Assembly: GCF_002865645.1 (NCBI RefSeq)
Contig: NW_020194684.1
Coordinates: 2,247,241 to 2,311,240 of the forward strand
DNA length: 64,000 bases
Direction: 5' to 3'
Source: Hyaloscypha bicolor E
Lineage: Eukaryota; Ascomycota; Leotiomycetes; Helotiales; Hyaloscyphaceae
Positions within the stretch are counted from its first letter, which is position 1. Each line of letters opens with the position of its first letter. The notes beneath the pieces are model-generated. The model made no database searches. It was not told the DNA's origin and saw nothing but the letters and a program-made list of their open reading frames with translations. A program made the translations under genes and the position numbers. This document shows positions 1 to 11,184 of the stretch, piece after piece.

Positions 1-1123
1 GCTTTGGTTGCGGGGACGGATTGGTGCGGGTAGAAATATTCTCCGCATGGGCTGATGTGATGGGAGGAGGCCTTGGTGGAGGACTGAGGTCGGAGCGGGT
101 GAAGACAGGCGTGGAGAGGGTGGGAGGTGGGGTGACGCGGAGGGGGGAGGGTTGGTTGTTGGATTGTTGGTGGCGCGCCCAGCACAGTGCTCGCTTAACA
201 AGCCAGGCCAGGCTATTCTACCCAGGGGTATTGCACGTGACGCGGTGTTGGCCCCGCCCCCATCAAAACATCAGACCAAAAATATCTGGCACCCCCCTGA
301 ACCTCATCTCGTCCCATCTTCGTTCCTTCCCACTCATTAACAGTAGACGCGCGCTCTACATATCCTCCGAACCACTCATCTCCGTTGGCGCTCCCGAAAA
401 AGCCAATTCTTGTTTCAGGAGACGATCTGCCGCCCCGTGGACAGAGATTGCGACAAGGCTGACTTTGAGCCCCTCTGGCCCCTTGGCCCACCGACCTATT
501 TATGGCCCTTCCCGTCCAATTTACCGCCCGCTAATACGCGCCGACCTCACTTCTCAAACTCTGAAATGATACAACCGCCTACTGGGCCAAGTGGACCAAT
601 ATGATGGACCATCTGATGGCGCATCACGATCGTTGGAGACTTGGTACCGTCTGCGCGGCAAACGGGTCGGGGCCGCGAGTTTCATTCTCCCTCAAACCCT
701 CTAGAACGCGCCTGACTTGGAGGCAGAACTGCAGTTACACAGTCTAAATCCAGGTCCGCTTGTTTCAGCAAGTTCAGTGTGGTCTCGATTTAGGACTGTC
801 TGGGCGTCGGTAAGGCTATAAACATCTTGTTGCAGCCCCCACCGTCATCCCCCTTCCAACAATCCGTTTGGGACCGAATTGTATAAAGCACGGCCGCCAG
901 TCCCTTGCCCAGGCCTCCTTCTCTCCTCCTCCCAGAGCCACTGCATTTGTTTTCTATATACCCCATACGCGAATTTCCTTTCGTCGTTTCATCTCTTCCT
1001 ATCCTCTCGTTCTCAACTCGTTCGTTTGATCCCCAAGCCCTCCTGGCGAGGTATCTCATTCCAATCCTCGCCTCTCCATCACCCTTCACCCATCGCCCAT
1101 CACATCTCCTCACTCGTTGTAAG
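1..1123. other. Intergenic / 5' flank, no supported gene
   Basis: No reading frame here has the composition of a recognisable protein. The open frame covering 21-569 on the plus strand is low-complexity and reads as chance. The last roughly 200 bases before 1124 are pyrimidine-rich with many CTC/CCT runs, typical of a fungal promoter and 5' leader for the Myb-like gene that follows. Confidence 0.5.
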
Positions 1124-2057
1124 ATGCCAAAGGGACAACACAGGGCCGTGCGAAGTCAAGGATACTACCGCCTGACCCCAGTCACTACCCCAACGACCGC
1201 ATACGCTCCCGTCTCGTCCCGGCCCGACATTCAGAACGGCTACTATAATTCCTCGGTTCCCCTCACGCCCAGTATGTCTCAACAGTCGTACACCCAGCAG
1301 CCCTCTGGTTACCCCAATGGTGGACCGGTACAACTTCCCTTGAGTACTCCACAATACACTCAGATGGCTCAAGCACCACCGCTAGCCTCGATACGCCCTT
1401 CGAGCGGAGCATGGAACCCCCAAGATGATCAGACTCTCATGGCAGCTCGAGCACAAGGGATGAACTGGGCTCCCATCCAGCAAGCCTACTTCCCCTCCAA
1501 AACACCCAACGCTTGTCGGAAACGGCACGAACGGTTGATGGAGAGACGAAGTGCAGACGATTGGGATGGGCTAAAGCTAGAGTCTCTAGCGAAGAATTAT
1601 ATGGGCATGAGGAGAGAGATCTGGTCAGGGCTGGCTGCAGAAACTGGCGAGAAATGGAATGTTGTTGAGCAAAAGGTACTTCTTCCTTCCTAACCATTCC
1701 AACGAATAAAGTTAACTTGCGATCAAGTGCATGTCACAAGGCCTCAAGAACCTCCAAACAGCAGCCCGCTCCTGCGCCCGCCGCGAACGCATGCTCGACA
1801 CCTCTCAAAGCGGGCCTTACCAAGGTGCGTACGATCGAGACGATAGCGGACTCGGTCTCGGCGATGACATAGGAGCTGATTATGACGGAGATGGAGCTAG
1901 TGATCGTTCCGGCAGTGCGAGCGCATATCAGGGACACCACTACAGCTCCAGCGCCGGCAGTGGTGGGAGCGGAGGCTACCACCCGCACGGGCAGAGACTG
2001 CCTAGCATGGACATGGGGATCGATGCGATAATCAATCGGCCTGGAAATGGACGTTGA
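1124..2057 (+). CDS. Myb/SANT-like DNA-binding protein
   Basis: Two exons, 1124-1675 and 1728-2057, separated by a 52-nt GT-AG intron, give 293 aa. The first ~80 residues are Ser/Pro/Gln/Tyr-rich and disordered. A SANT/Myb-like helical region follows, with the first tryptophan helix around WNPQDDQTLM, an ACRKRHERLMERR recognition-helix-like stretch, and a second WDGLKLESLA / WSGLAAETGEKW segment, as in fungal two-repeat Myb-like proteins. The C-terminus is Gly/Ser/Asp-rich. ATG 1124 was chosen because it lies immediately upstream of the conserved region and follows a long CT-rich leader; upstream in-frame codons look like leader. A nuclear DNA-binding role is inferred from the family; the targets are unknown. 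The downstream neighbour COX10 is convergent and ends about 275 bases away. Confidence 0.8.
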
Positions 2058-2332
2058 TACTTTTGTTGGTTTTGAAGGGTGAGATGAGATGCATGGATTA
2101 AGTTGATTGGTGTTTTGGCGCTCGACTGCATTTTGGGCCTCGTTCGGCCACGACAATCCTTTGAGATCGGATCGGATTTGATTCATGAGATATGAACTGT
2201 GTAGAATAGCCTTGTAAAAGTACACCGATAGCAGAGCATTAGCTCTTCAGCCAAAATGCAACATTCATTCCCTCACACCGCACCCAATCTGCTCCTAAAC
2301 TCCTACTCGCACAAACCCGGTCTAGAAATCGT
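2058..2332. other. Convergent 3' region
   Basis: Short spacer between the convergent Myb-like gene and COX10, presumably holding both 3' ends. I see no further gene. Confidence 0.4.
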
Positions 2333-3856
2333 CTATCTGGGCGGTAATGCAATCGCGGCCGCTCTCGTTTCAGGCTTCACACGTTTGCTGGACAGCACAG
2401 CCTCCTCTTCATCCTCCTCTAACCAATCCTCCTCATCCCCATCCAAGTCAGGTTGGCCTATAGCAGCCCTCCACACACGCTGCCACATGCCCTTCTTCTC
2501 TACCATCGCCAAAATCATAACCACGGGCAGATGCCATACACTAGCCCAGAACAGCCCCCTTGCACTCCCCTTATGCCCTTCCAATTTCCAAAACCTTACC
2601 GCTTCCTTGACCAACCAAATATTAACAGGCGCACTCGCCACCGTAAAGCTCCACTCTGTGATTCCCGTATAGCAAAGCCCGATACAAATCGGGAAGAACA
2701 GCAGACTGTATCGCAGCGCTACTCGCCCGTTCCGTGCAGGGTTCACCCAACATAACATCTTGTACCCCGCATTCTTGTACTCCTCTCTAATCGGCCAGCT
2801 CAGGGACATGAAGTGCGGGAATTGCCACGCAAATAGTAAACCTGCGAGTAACCAGCCCCCGAAGTTCTGCTCTCCCAGGAGCAGCTCTTTCCAATCTCCA
2901 TGTGTGGCGCTCTGTCCCGCTGCTGCAGCCCAGCCCATCAAAGGCGGGATACCGCCAACGATAGCCCCGATCCAGGTATTAACCACCGAGACGCGCTTTA
3001 GCGGTGTATAAGCCCCTGCATAGAGCACGATATTCAATGCCCCTAGGAACGAAACTGTAGGATTGACGCCGTAATAAAGAGCGGCGGTTCCGGCCAACCC
3101 TGCTAGGATAGCAAATACCGCCGCCCCGCGTGTAGAGATCAGGCCGCGGACTAACGGCCGGTTCCGTGTTCGAGACATCATAGCATCCCATTTCGGCTCG
3201 TAGAGCATGTTGAATGCGTTTGCGGACGCGGCGCAGAGGGTTGTGCCCGTGGTGAGGAAGAGGAGCGTGAGTGGGGAGAGGGAAGGCGTGGCGGTTGCGG
3301 AGAGGAGTTCGGGGACTGGGTAGAGGGAGTATGAGGCGCAGGCGGTCAGGACGACGAGGATGGAGAGGCGGGGTTTGGAGAGCGAGAGGAGGACGGGGAT
3401 TAGTCTTCGCAGGGAGTTGGGAGGGGCTTCGGAGGCAGTTGTGGAGAGGGTGGAGGAGGTGTTGGGTGGGAGGACGAGATCTGCGGTAGCTGCTGCTCGC
3501 CGTGTGGCTTGTCGTCGGCGGTGGGGGAGGTCTTGGGTTGAGGGGGGTGGAGGGGAGGGTGACGATGGGAGCTTCGGAGCTTCATTTGAAGTTGTAATTG
3601 AGCTCGTTTCAGGGATCGTAGACGTCAAGGCTCCTCTCCTTGAGCTTATGCGCGCTTTTTCGAGTAGGGAATTGGCGGAGAAGTATCCGGCTCGAAGTCG
3701 TGGTGTTGCTGCCACTGAAGCTTGAACATTCGATGTCCTCGAGAAATTTCTCGTCACCGTTCGCGGTGCGGCCGGCGTTTTGAGAAGACATGATAGGCAC
3801 ACGGTACTGAGGCCATTGGATCGAAGGGCACTCGCTGGTGGGTACCGTATAATCAT
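2333..3856 (-). CDS. COX10: Protoheme IX farnesyltransferase, mitochondrial (heme A synthesis)
   Basis: A single exon of 507 aa. This UbiA-family enzyme farnesylates heme b to heme O in the mitochondrial inner membrane, the first step to heme A for cytochrome c oxidase. The N-terminus is Arg/Ser-rich with few acids, as in a mitochondrial presequence, followed by a disordered Pro/Ser linker to about residue 145. The membrane domain carries the first prenyltransferase motif NAFNMLYEPKWDAMMSRTRN at about residues 213-232 (N-x3-E/D-x3-D type, with the RTRNRPLVRG extension diagnostic of heme O synthases) and YTPLKR at about 283. Several hydrophobic helices follow and the tail is acidic. Length and domain order match fungal Cox10. 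Confidence in function is high. Confidence 0.96.
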   Translation of the reverse strand: MIIRYPPASALRSNGLSTVCLSCLLKTPAAPRTVTRNFSRTSNVQASVAATPRLRAGYFSANSLLEKARISSRRGALTSTIPETSSITTSNEAPKLPSSPSPPPPSTQDLPHRRRQATRRAAATADLVLPPNTSSTLSTTASEAPPNSLRRLIPVLLSLSKPRLSILVVLTACASYSLYPVPELLSATATPSLSPLTLLFLTTGTTLCAASANAFNMLYEPKWDAMMSRTRNRPLVRGLISTRGAAVFAILAGLAGTAALYYGVNPTVSFLGALNIVLYAGAYTPLKRVSVVNTWIGAIVGGIPPLMGWAAAAGQSATHGDWKELLLGEQNFGGWLLAGLLFAWQFPHFMSLSWPIREEYKNAGYKMLCWVNPARNGRVALRYSLLFFPICIGLCYTGITEWSFTVASAPVNIWLVKEAVRFWKLEGHKGSARGLFWASVWHLPVVMILAMVEKKGMWQRVWRAAIGQPDLDGDEEDWLEEDEEEAVLSSKRVKPETRAAAIALPPR

Positions 3857-4723
3857 TGCTTGCTGGTGGTGGTGTTTGGAGGCCTTGGATAGTTCGAGGT
3901 GAGCTTTGAAGCATGATTTTGCGGGAGTTCCCGCTCACTCCAATTCGAGAACCTGTCAGCCAATCAAGAGTCTCAGATTATCAACTCCGTCAGACGTCTA
4001 TTCTTGACCTCCCAGAGCCTCCTCCCTCCTGCACAACTTGTATCGCTGCGTATCGCTGCATACTTTGCAGCCAACTTTGCAGAATAGACCGTTCGTTGCA
4101 ATGCGCTATGCTCACGTGACGCTGAAAGACCTCGGCAGGCGCTTCAAAATTGGTTCACTAATCCAACCCGAGTTCTCAGACATTGGAATTTGAAGCCTCT
4201 TTCTCCGTTATTTCGTCCGCACCAATGGCTTCCCTGCCATTGCCTCTCTTCCGCACACCCGGCCTATCGTTCGAACCAGGAGGAGTGTTAGTTTGCTTCT
4301 CGCGGGAGCGGAGTTGATGAGTTCCTCTGCCGTTCATGGCCTGATACTGATGCGGCGTTTCGGGGCGTCAAGTTGCACTCAAAAGCCTCGAGCACTGCAG
4401 AGGCTTTACCCGGCTTGGAGGGCTCGGCCTCCTGTTGAATGCCAGCCCTCAGTTCGCAATCGGTGGCTTAAAACCGTCAACCCCCCTGTAGTATTTGCGG
4501 AGTCTTTACTCATCATTGCCGTCTTTCAATGTCCTTGTGAAGCTGTGAAGCTTGATAATGATGGCGATATCCGAGACTCGTCATGTCATTTGCTAAAGCG
4601 CAAGAATCCTTTTACTATATATTACTCTTTTCGACCTTATATTCTTAGTCTTGAAATATCCTTCACAGTATCTTTCAATCCTGCTTCTGTAGTTACAGCA
4701 CGATACAAGTCTACCCCCCTCCC
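3857..4723. other. Divergent intergenic region
   Basis: Spacer between the divergently transcribed COX10 and the MFS transporter, so it should hold both promoters. An open frame at 4293-4727 has no recognisable composition and runs into the transporter start. No RNA gene or repeat seen. Confidence 0.4.
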
Positions 4724-6480
4724 ATGATGGCGTCGGATATTGCATTCGATAAGGAAACAAAACCGAGTCATGACATTCAAGCTCCCTCTGACAGAAACTC
4801 AACCTCACTCGACATAGCAGAGAAACTTGGAGATCCCGATTCACCTGATGGAGATCCCGATCTTGAGACTGGACTTCCCCAGGAACTAGTTTGGGACTCT
4901 CCAGAGGATCCAGGGAACGCACGAAATTGGTCAACTATCAAAAAAGTCTTTCATACAGCAATACCAGCGTTGTATGGTTTTGTGATGTGAGTTCACAAGC
5001 CAACCAACATTCTACCACCATTGACTAACATTGATCAGCACAGTTGGCTCATCCGTATATACACCAGCAATCCCAATCATAATGGCTAAGTACCATGTGA
5101 CTAGAGAGGTTGCCATTCTTCCTCTATCTTTATATGTTCTCGGCTTTACCATCGGTCCCATTATCGCAGCTCCTCTGTCCGAACTCTATGGTCGTCGGGC
5201 TGTTTACTGGTCCACAATGCCCATCCTCCTCACATTCACAGCGATAGCGGGAGCAGCAAACAGTGTTACTCTTCTAATAGTCATGCGTTTCTTTGCTGCC
5301 ATGGGCGGTTCTGGAGCGCTGGCCGTGGGAGCTGGTAAGTTTCTCATGAACCCCTTTCATAACGAGATCTGACATCCATCAGGAACAATCTCCGACCTAT
5401 GGACTCACGAGAGCCAGGGTAAAGCTTCATTATTCTTCGTCATGTCTCCTTTCCTAGGCCCAGCCCTGGGTCCCCTCACAGGCGCATACATTATCAGCGA
5501 ATATGACAATGATTGGAGATGGTCGATGTGGGTGATCATGATCGTTGCTACCCCGATCGCCTTGGCTGCATTGTTTATGCAGGAGACTTCACCGAAGCGG
5601 ATTCTGTACCTCAGGCAGAAGAAGCTTGGAATCAAAGCTCCGCATCAAACTGGCGACACTCGAATACTTTTACGGAAGCTTCGACAAGCATTTTTCAGAC
5701 CGCTGCATATGATGTTGATCGAGGTAAGTTTCTTTCTCACTCCGATTCCACCTGCTAATTAAAATCAAGCCTCTTGTTGCCTACCTAAGCATTTACACCG
5801 GCTTCGCATTTGCAATGATATTCAGTTTCTTCGGCTCTTACAACTACGTCTTTCAATCCGTCTACCACTTCAACCAGAAGGAAATCGGTCTTACATTCAT
5901 CGGTATTCTGATTGGGTTCATCTTCGCTATATTATCATTCGGGATCTTCGACGCAACACTCTACCGACGAGCGTCAATCAAAGCAAATGGGAGACCAGCA
6001 CCTGAACACCGCCTCTATGCTGCGATGCTTGGGAGTTTCATGTTGCCAATCGGTCTATTCTGGTTTGCGTGGGCGCCAAACAAAGACGTGCACTGGATCG
6101 TGCCAGTTCTGGCTGGTGTTCCCTTTGGCTGGGGATGTTTAGGAATCTTCGTACGTTCCCTTCCTCCTTCCTCCCTCCCTCTTCTCCATCCTTACCAAAA
6201 CCTAACACATCGTCCACAGATATCAGCAACAACCTACCTCGTCAACGTCTACCAATCCGAAAATGGTGCCTCAGCCGTAGCAGCCAACGGCATCCTGCGC
6301 TACGGCTTCGGCGCCGCGTTCCCGCTCTTCACGATACAGATGTACCAAGCGATGGGTGTGCATTGGGCGGGAAGCGTGTTTGCTTTTGTGAGCGTCGTGT
6401 TGATGCCGGTTCCGTGGGTCTTCTTTTGGAAGGGGAAGGTATTAAGGGCGAAGAGTTATTATGATACTATTAGGGACTAG
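4724..6480 (+). CDS. MFS transporter, DHA1 drug:H+ antiporter type
   Basis: Five exons (4724-4986, 5039-5334, 5383-5723, 5770-6150, 6220-6480) with introns of 46-69 nt; the joined frame is 513 aa. After a ~75-residue acidic cytosolic N-terminus comes the typical DHA1 entry WDSPEDPGNARNW, then hydrophobic helices. The loop 2-3 signature appears as LSELYGRRAVYW, the motif-C region as PFLGPALGPLTGAYI, and W(R)W after it; a central cytosolic loop (RILYLRQKKLGI) separates the two six-helix halves. This is the plasma-membrane proton-coupled multidrug/polyamine exporter branch; the substrate cannot be told from sequence. The first intron is placed with its acceptor at 5038 because that keeps the frame (GFV-ITVGSS). 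It is divergent from COX10 and in tandem with the dioxygenase pseudogene. Confidence 0.93.
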
Positions 6481-7060
6481 GAGGGAAGGTGGAACCAGTG
6501 AAGGTGAAAATAGTGGGTTCTGCTGCATTTGTTAGATGGAGTTAATTCGGGTATCATTTTGGGAAATGGATGTTGAGGGCGGCTGACGACGAGCATAGGC
6601 GCTTGGGAGTTTTACTTGAGTAGTGTATATATGGTTACGGTTATGGCCTAACAGTTGATTGTCTATCGTGAGAGGCCTGTGTCTCCGTTGTCAACACCCT
6701 CTTGACTATTGCAGGTATTCAATGTCTCTACGTCTGTCATCCGATGTCACTCGTCAAGTCCCTCGTCAAAATAGGGGTGAAAGTGGGATGCGCGCTGCCC
6801 TGTGTGAGGACGAAATGAGGGGTTATCCCATCTTTGTGGTCCACCACTGTTATCGAGACCAATGAATAGCCCCTCTAAGTATTATAGACGCCCTTATCTC
6901 TATACTCTTTAGGTGTTTTGGGCATTAGTACATACTTTCCCGTTGAGATAGTCTTGCTTCACGAAACTGGATCGAAAGCACAAGAAACCTTTCACCTTTC
7001 CTTTCACTTTCGGAAATCTCCAGATAAACGCCTCAGACTGCTGAACAGGAAACAGGCACC
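6481..7060. other. Intergenic, presumed promoter of the dioxygenase pseudogene
   Basis: No gene-like frame. The stretch contains the 3' end of the MFS gene and the former promoter of the downstream pseudogene, whose start region is still well preserved. Confidence 0.4.
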
Positions 7061-7960
7061 ATGGCGCCCAGCGCAACTTCCTCTCCACTACAAGCCTTCT
7101 CAGATAAAACACTCAAGAGCTCTTCCTCGACACTCCCCAAAGTCCGGTCCTTCGACACAGCTATCGTATCAACCGACTCACTTGTCAACGCATTGAGACT
7201 CACCAGCGGAGTAATCACCTGGAATTTTCTGAGCACCAAGGAAACCACGCAAATTGAAAAAGATGTTCGTTCCCGTCTGGATGCTGACTCGCCCTGGAAA
7301 GGAGGCTTCTTCCCGCCAGAGACACAGTGAGCTTTGATTGGTGGAGAAATCGAGGACATTTGCTGTGAGGATTGTGGGGAATGGGCTGTGGCTTGGAGTT
7401 TGTGATTCGTTGCTCACTAGTGAGAATTTGCATAATTGGATGAGCTATTCTTAACCTGAGATTTGATGTTGGAGATTTGGCTTTGATGTGGGGAATCAAG
7501 CACTTCATCGAGACACACCACCGCGACTACCCTGCTGTCTCTGAACAGGTCCTTGGCCATGACGGGGAAAGATAGCCACACGAGCTAACAGAACAACTCG
7601 ATTCATCCCAGTTTTTACCTTAGGGACTACGCCGAAGGCCCTCCAAAGGAAGAGTAATGTTTCTATGCTGAGGTGAATCCGGGGGATGCGTTTGTGGTTC
7701 TTTCTGCTTGCCCTCATCGTTAATCGGCGAATACGACGAAGGATGAGGAGAGATTGGTTTATTAAACTTTCTTTATGGGGGGAATGGATGAGGCAGAAGG
7801 AGAGTCAGTATCTTGCTAACGATATTGAGGAGATTAAGAAGTTGCCGGAATGGACACAACAGAAGGTGGGCTATGGACTTAGTAGGTCGTTTCTGGGTCG
7901 GGTTAATTTGTCGAATCTAATGCTCGTGCTGCATCCGGGGGTGAGAACGGATACAAGTGT
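7061..7960 (+). pseudogene. Phytanoyl-CoA dioxygenase (PhyH)-like pseudogene
   Basis: The start is intact: an 89-codon frame from ATG 7061 ends in WKGGFFPPETQ then TGA at 7328, where the family continues. Conserved blocks then recur in shifting frames. These include a block near 7340-7445 resembling the segment after PPETRRV, an HRD-containing block near 7505-7535 that matches the Fe(II)-binding HxD of the family, WDYAEGPPKEE-like and EVNPGDAFVVLS blocks near 7625-7715, SANTTKDEERLVY near 7728-7765 followed by a stop, and a C-terminal block ending LMLVLHPG near 7945. Several stops and at least three frame changes make a single enzyme impossible. GC content is ordinary and the lesions include indels, so this is not classic RIP. 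Members are non-heme iron/2-oxoglutarate oxygenases, often in metabolite pathways; the original substrate is unknown. It sits between two DHA1 transporters. Confidence 0.82.
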
Positions 7961-8788
7961 TGAACATAGACTTCCACTCGCTCCAATCACAGTTGAGCTG
8001 TCAATCGGAATTGAGGACCGCCAGTCAGCACCCGGCGATTTTATGTAAATCATCTGAGCCGCAGACTTCAACCAACTGGGCTACTGAGGCAATGAGGAGG
8101 CGTTTCGATGCTCGGTGCTCGCTGTTGTTCTCTTGGCAAAATCCAACGCCTCGTACTCGCATAGGTGGGAGGGGCGTGGTTCTAAATGTCCCATCCCGAG
8201 CAACGAAGCTCGAATTTATTTTCTTCCAGCTGAACAGACTCCTGGGTTTTGCCTTGAAGGGTTGTTTGAAGAGGCTCAGTGCCAACCACCGAAGACTCCA
8301 CCTACTTGGTCCCTGAAGGCTCTCCTGAAATGTAAAAATTGGAATTTGGAAGGCTCGTCGGTCCCCAGCCCTCGGGCCCGTGCAGGGGCAGCCCTGCATC
8401 ATCTCCGGCCATGCAGATATCTTGCACAGATTTATCCCCTATTTGTGGAAATTATGCCGTTGTGCACAAATTGTGCACAGACTTCCTGTCCTCAACTCCC
8501 GACCCGATGTATTTATTCACAGTTGGCGGCGCATTCATCTTTCCCATGAATATAACACGGAGCTACTTCCTCCGGCCCCATTTTTGACTTTGTGATGCGG
8601 TGACAAAAGGTTCTCTTCCCCCTAAAGTTCAACTACTGTAGTTTTGTGTGAGCTGGTAGGTTATCAACAGGCAGGCTTCTCCCAGCTACCCCACGTTTGG
8701 CGGCCCGCTGCATAATCTAGTAAGCTCGCTCGCTCGCTCTCCTCTCCACAACAGCCCAGCTGGCGACATCATCGAAACAACCACGACC
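7961..8788. other. Intergenic, promoter of second MFS transporter
   Basis: No supported gene. A short (GCTC)n-like run lies near 8725-8745, and CT-rich leader sequence precedes the transporter start. A weak tRNA-like stretch around 8024-8094 on the minus strand was rejected. Confidence 0.4.
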
Positions 8789-10631
8789 TTGTCGATATCA
8801 CTTCAACAATGGCAGAACAGAGTGCTGACAGCCGCAGGCGATCTGCCAAACGCGAATATGAGTTCCCCAGCCGCGGAACCCAAAGCGGCCCCATCCCAGG
8901 AAACACAAACACAACATGCGCGGCCGCCATCCCCTCCCCAACCTCGATTGACGGACTTAGAGAAAGAGACGCTGGCTGCATATGAAGGGCACGATGCCGA
9001 TATACCGTCGAATGAAGGCTACATCCTCGATGCACAAGGGGAGTTGAAGCGGAGACAATCGATCGTGCTGAGCCATAAGGCCTCCAGGAAAAGCATAGAG
9101 AGGAATAGCTCCAACAATGATGTCGAGAAAGCGGGAGAGGCGGGTTCGACTGAAGAAGACGATTCGAATATGGTTTGGTGGGACGGCCCTGATGATCCTC
9201 TGAACCCGACCAACTTTAAGCCGTGGATCAAGCTCCTGAACATTTGCTTGGTGTCGGCACTCTGCTTCGTCACGCCGCTGGGATCTTCGATGTTTGCGCC
9301 TGGTGTGCCGGAGTTGATGAAGGAGTTTAAGAGTAGTAATGTTGAGCTGGCTGGTTTCGTGGTCTCGGTTTATGTGCTTGGGTTCGCCGTTGGCCCGCTC
9401 TTTTTCGCTCCGCTGAGCGAGATTTATGGTCGATTGCCCGTGTATCATGCTTGCAATGCTTTGTTCTTTGCTTGCAATATTGCGTGTGCCCTTGCGCCGA
9501 ATCTGAACTTCTTGGTAGGGTTCAGATTCCTAGCGGGCGTATTTGGCAGCGCGCCGTTGACAAATGGAGGTGGGACGATTGCAGACCTGGTGACTCAACA
9601 GAAGAGAGGAAAAGCAATGTCTGGATTTGTTGTGGGGCCTATTTTCGGACCAATTAGTGAGTCTCGTCGTTCAATTTCGTAGGCAGTTTCTAACACCTTC
9701 AGTCGGGCCTGTTGCTGGCGGCTTTTTGAGTCAAGCCAAGGGCTGGAGATGGACGTTCTGGGTCCTCTGCATGCTCTCTGGACTTTTTGGACTTCTCAGC
9801 TTAGTGTTCATGAGAGAGACGTATGCCGTCGTCATTCTCCAACGCAAGACGATCCGGCTACAGGTCGAAACTGGAAACAAGGAGCTACGCTCCAAGCTCG
9901 ATGTCGGCCTTTCACCTCAAGACTTCTTCCTCCATTCGATCATCCGCCCCATGAAAATGCTCGTCAAGTCTCCAATCGTCCTATTACTAGCACTCTACGT
10001 CGGGGTCATATACGGCTACCTGTACCTCCTTTTCACAACCTTCACGCCAGTCTTTGAAGAGGCCTACCACTTCTCATCTGGAATTGTCGGCCTCACCTTC
10101 CTTGGCCTGGGATTCGGTTCCATATCCGCAGTGGGATTCTTTGCCTGGTCAACAGACCGTGTCTTCAAGGCGAGGAAAGAAGCCATGGAAGCAGCTGGTG
10201 AAGCGACAGGCGACGGTGCTGTGCTGCAACCCGAAGCTCGTCTCACTTCTCTGCTCCCTGCATATTGTCTTATTCCCATTGGGCTGTTCATCTATGGCTG
10301 GACAGCACAATACAAAGTCCACTGGATCGTACCCATCTTGGCCACTGTCCTGATCGGCATGGGCAACATCGCGGTCTTCATGTGCATCTCGCTGTACCTG
10401 ATTGATGCCTTTGCGCTCTATGCTGCGAGTGCCTTGGCTGCGAATACAGTCGTCAGGAGTATCATGGGCGCGGTGCTTCCGCTGTGCGGCCAGAAAATGT
10501 ATGATACTTTAGGACTTGGCTGGGGCAACAGTCTCTTGGGTTTCATTGGCTTGGCGTTGCTGCCTGTGCCGTGGGCGATTTTGAAGTGGGGTGAGTTCTT
10601 GAGGAAGAAGTATGAGATTAAGAACTTGTGA
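8789..10631 (+). CDS. MFS transporter, DHA1 family
   Basis: Two exons, 8789-9656 and 9703-10631, with a 46-nt intron that restores the frame through GPI-IGPVAGGF. The product is 598 aa from ATG 8789, or 575 aa from ATG 8858 (MSSPAAEP), which may be the true start since the first 23 residues look like leader. A ~120-residue disordered, acidic N-terminus precedes the DHA1 signature VWWDGPDDPLNPTNFKPW. Then come twelve predicted membrane helices with the loop motif LSEIYGRLPVYH and the antiporter motif GPIIGPVAGGF. A plasma-membrane proton antiporter exporting a small organic compound is the family role; the substrate is unknown. It is in tandem with the first MFS gene, with only the dead dioxygenase between them, so a former small metabolite cluster is possible but unproven. 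Confidence 0.93.
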
Positions 10632-11184
10632 GCTTTGGCGCATTGTGTCGGTGCGGAAAAGGCATCTTCTATTGCATTCCACTTGGTAGCATTTTTGCAT
10701 ATACTACATAGGTATAAATTCATCTGTTTATGATTCAGCCCACCTTCTCTGTGGGCTGTAGGGCATCTAAGCACATGGGATCCTACGATTTGGTCACCCT
10801 TTTCTCTTTTTGCGGTAGCCACTATGTCAGGTCAGGTATAACTATGCATTGAACAGTTTTGGTCTTCTAATATTTCAAGTCTTTCGATGTTGGTCGCTCT
10901 TTCCCCTTCACTTTCGTCTCGCCAACTTTTCTTCCAAACTGTCGATGGCAACCGCACCTTCCCAACTGGGTGGACCGAATGGAGTTCCTAAGTTCCTTCA
11001 CATCAAGGAAAGGACCATAAACCCTTGCCCACTTCATCTCACAAACTGTTTTGCAGCCCATTCTCTCAACAACAACAACAACAATTTATATTTCATCGCA
11101 CCACTTTCCAGACAGTATTCTCTAACGCAACTGTATATTTCCTCTTCAATACTTCACCAATCTTCACAGCCCGCAGCTGGAACA
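10632..11184. other. Intergenic / 5' leader
   Basis: Holds the 3' end of the MFS gene and a CT/CA-rich leader with a (CAA)n tract near 11068-11085 ahead of the next gene. The frame stays open upstream to 10849, so a longer N-terminus cannot be excluded. Confidence 0.35.

Noticed and set aside
21..569. 182-codon open frame on the plus strand
   Set aside because: Arg/Ser/Pro low-complexity composition, overlapping minus-strand frames, and no family resemblance.
8024..8094. tRNA-like 5' half on the minus strand (GCCTCAGTAGCCCAGTTGGTTG)
   Set aside because: The D-arm looks right, but no matching acceptor end, anticodon stem or T-arm follows within a normal length.
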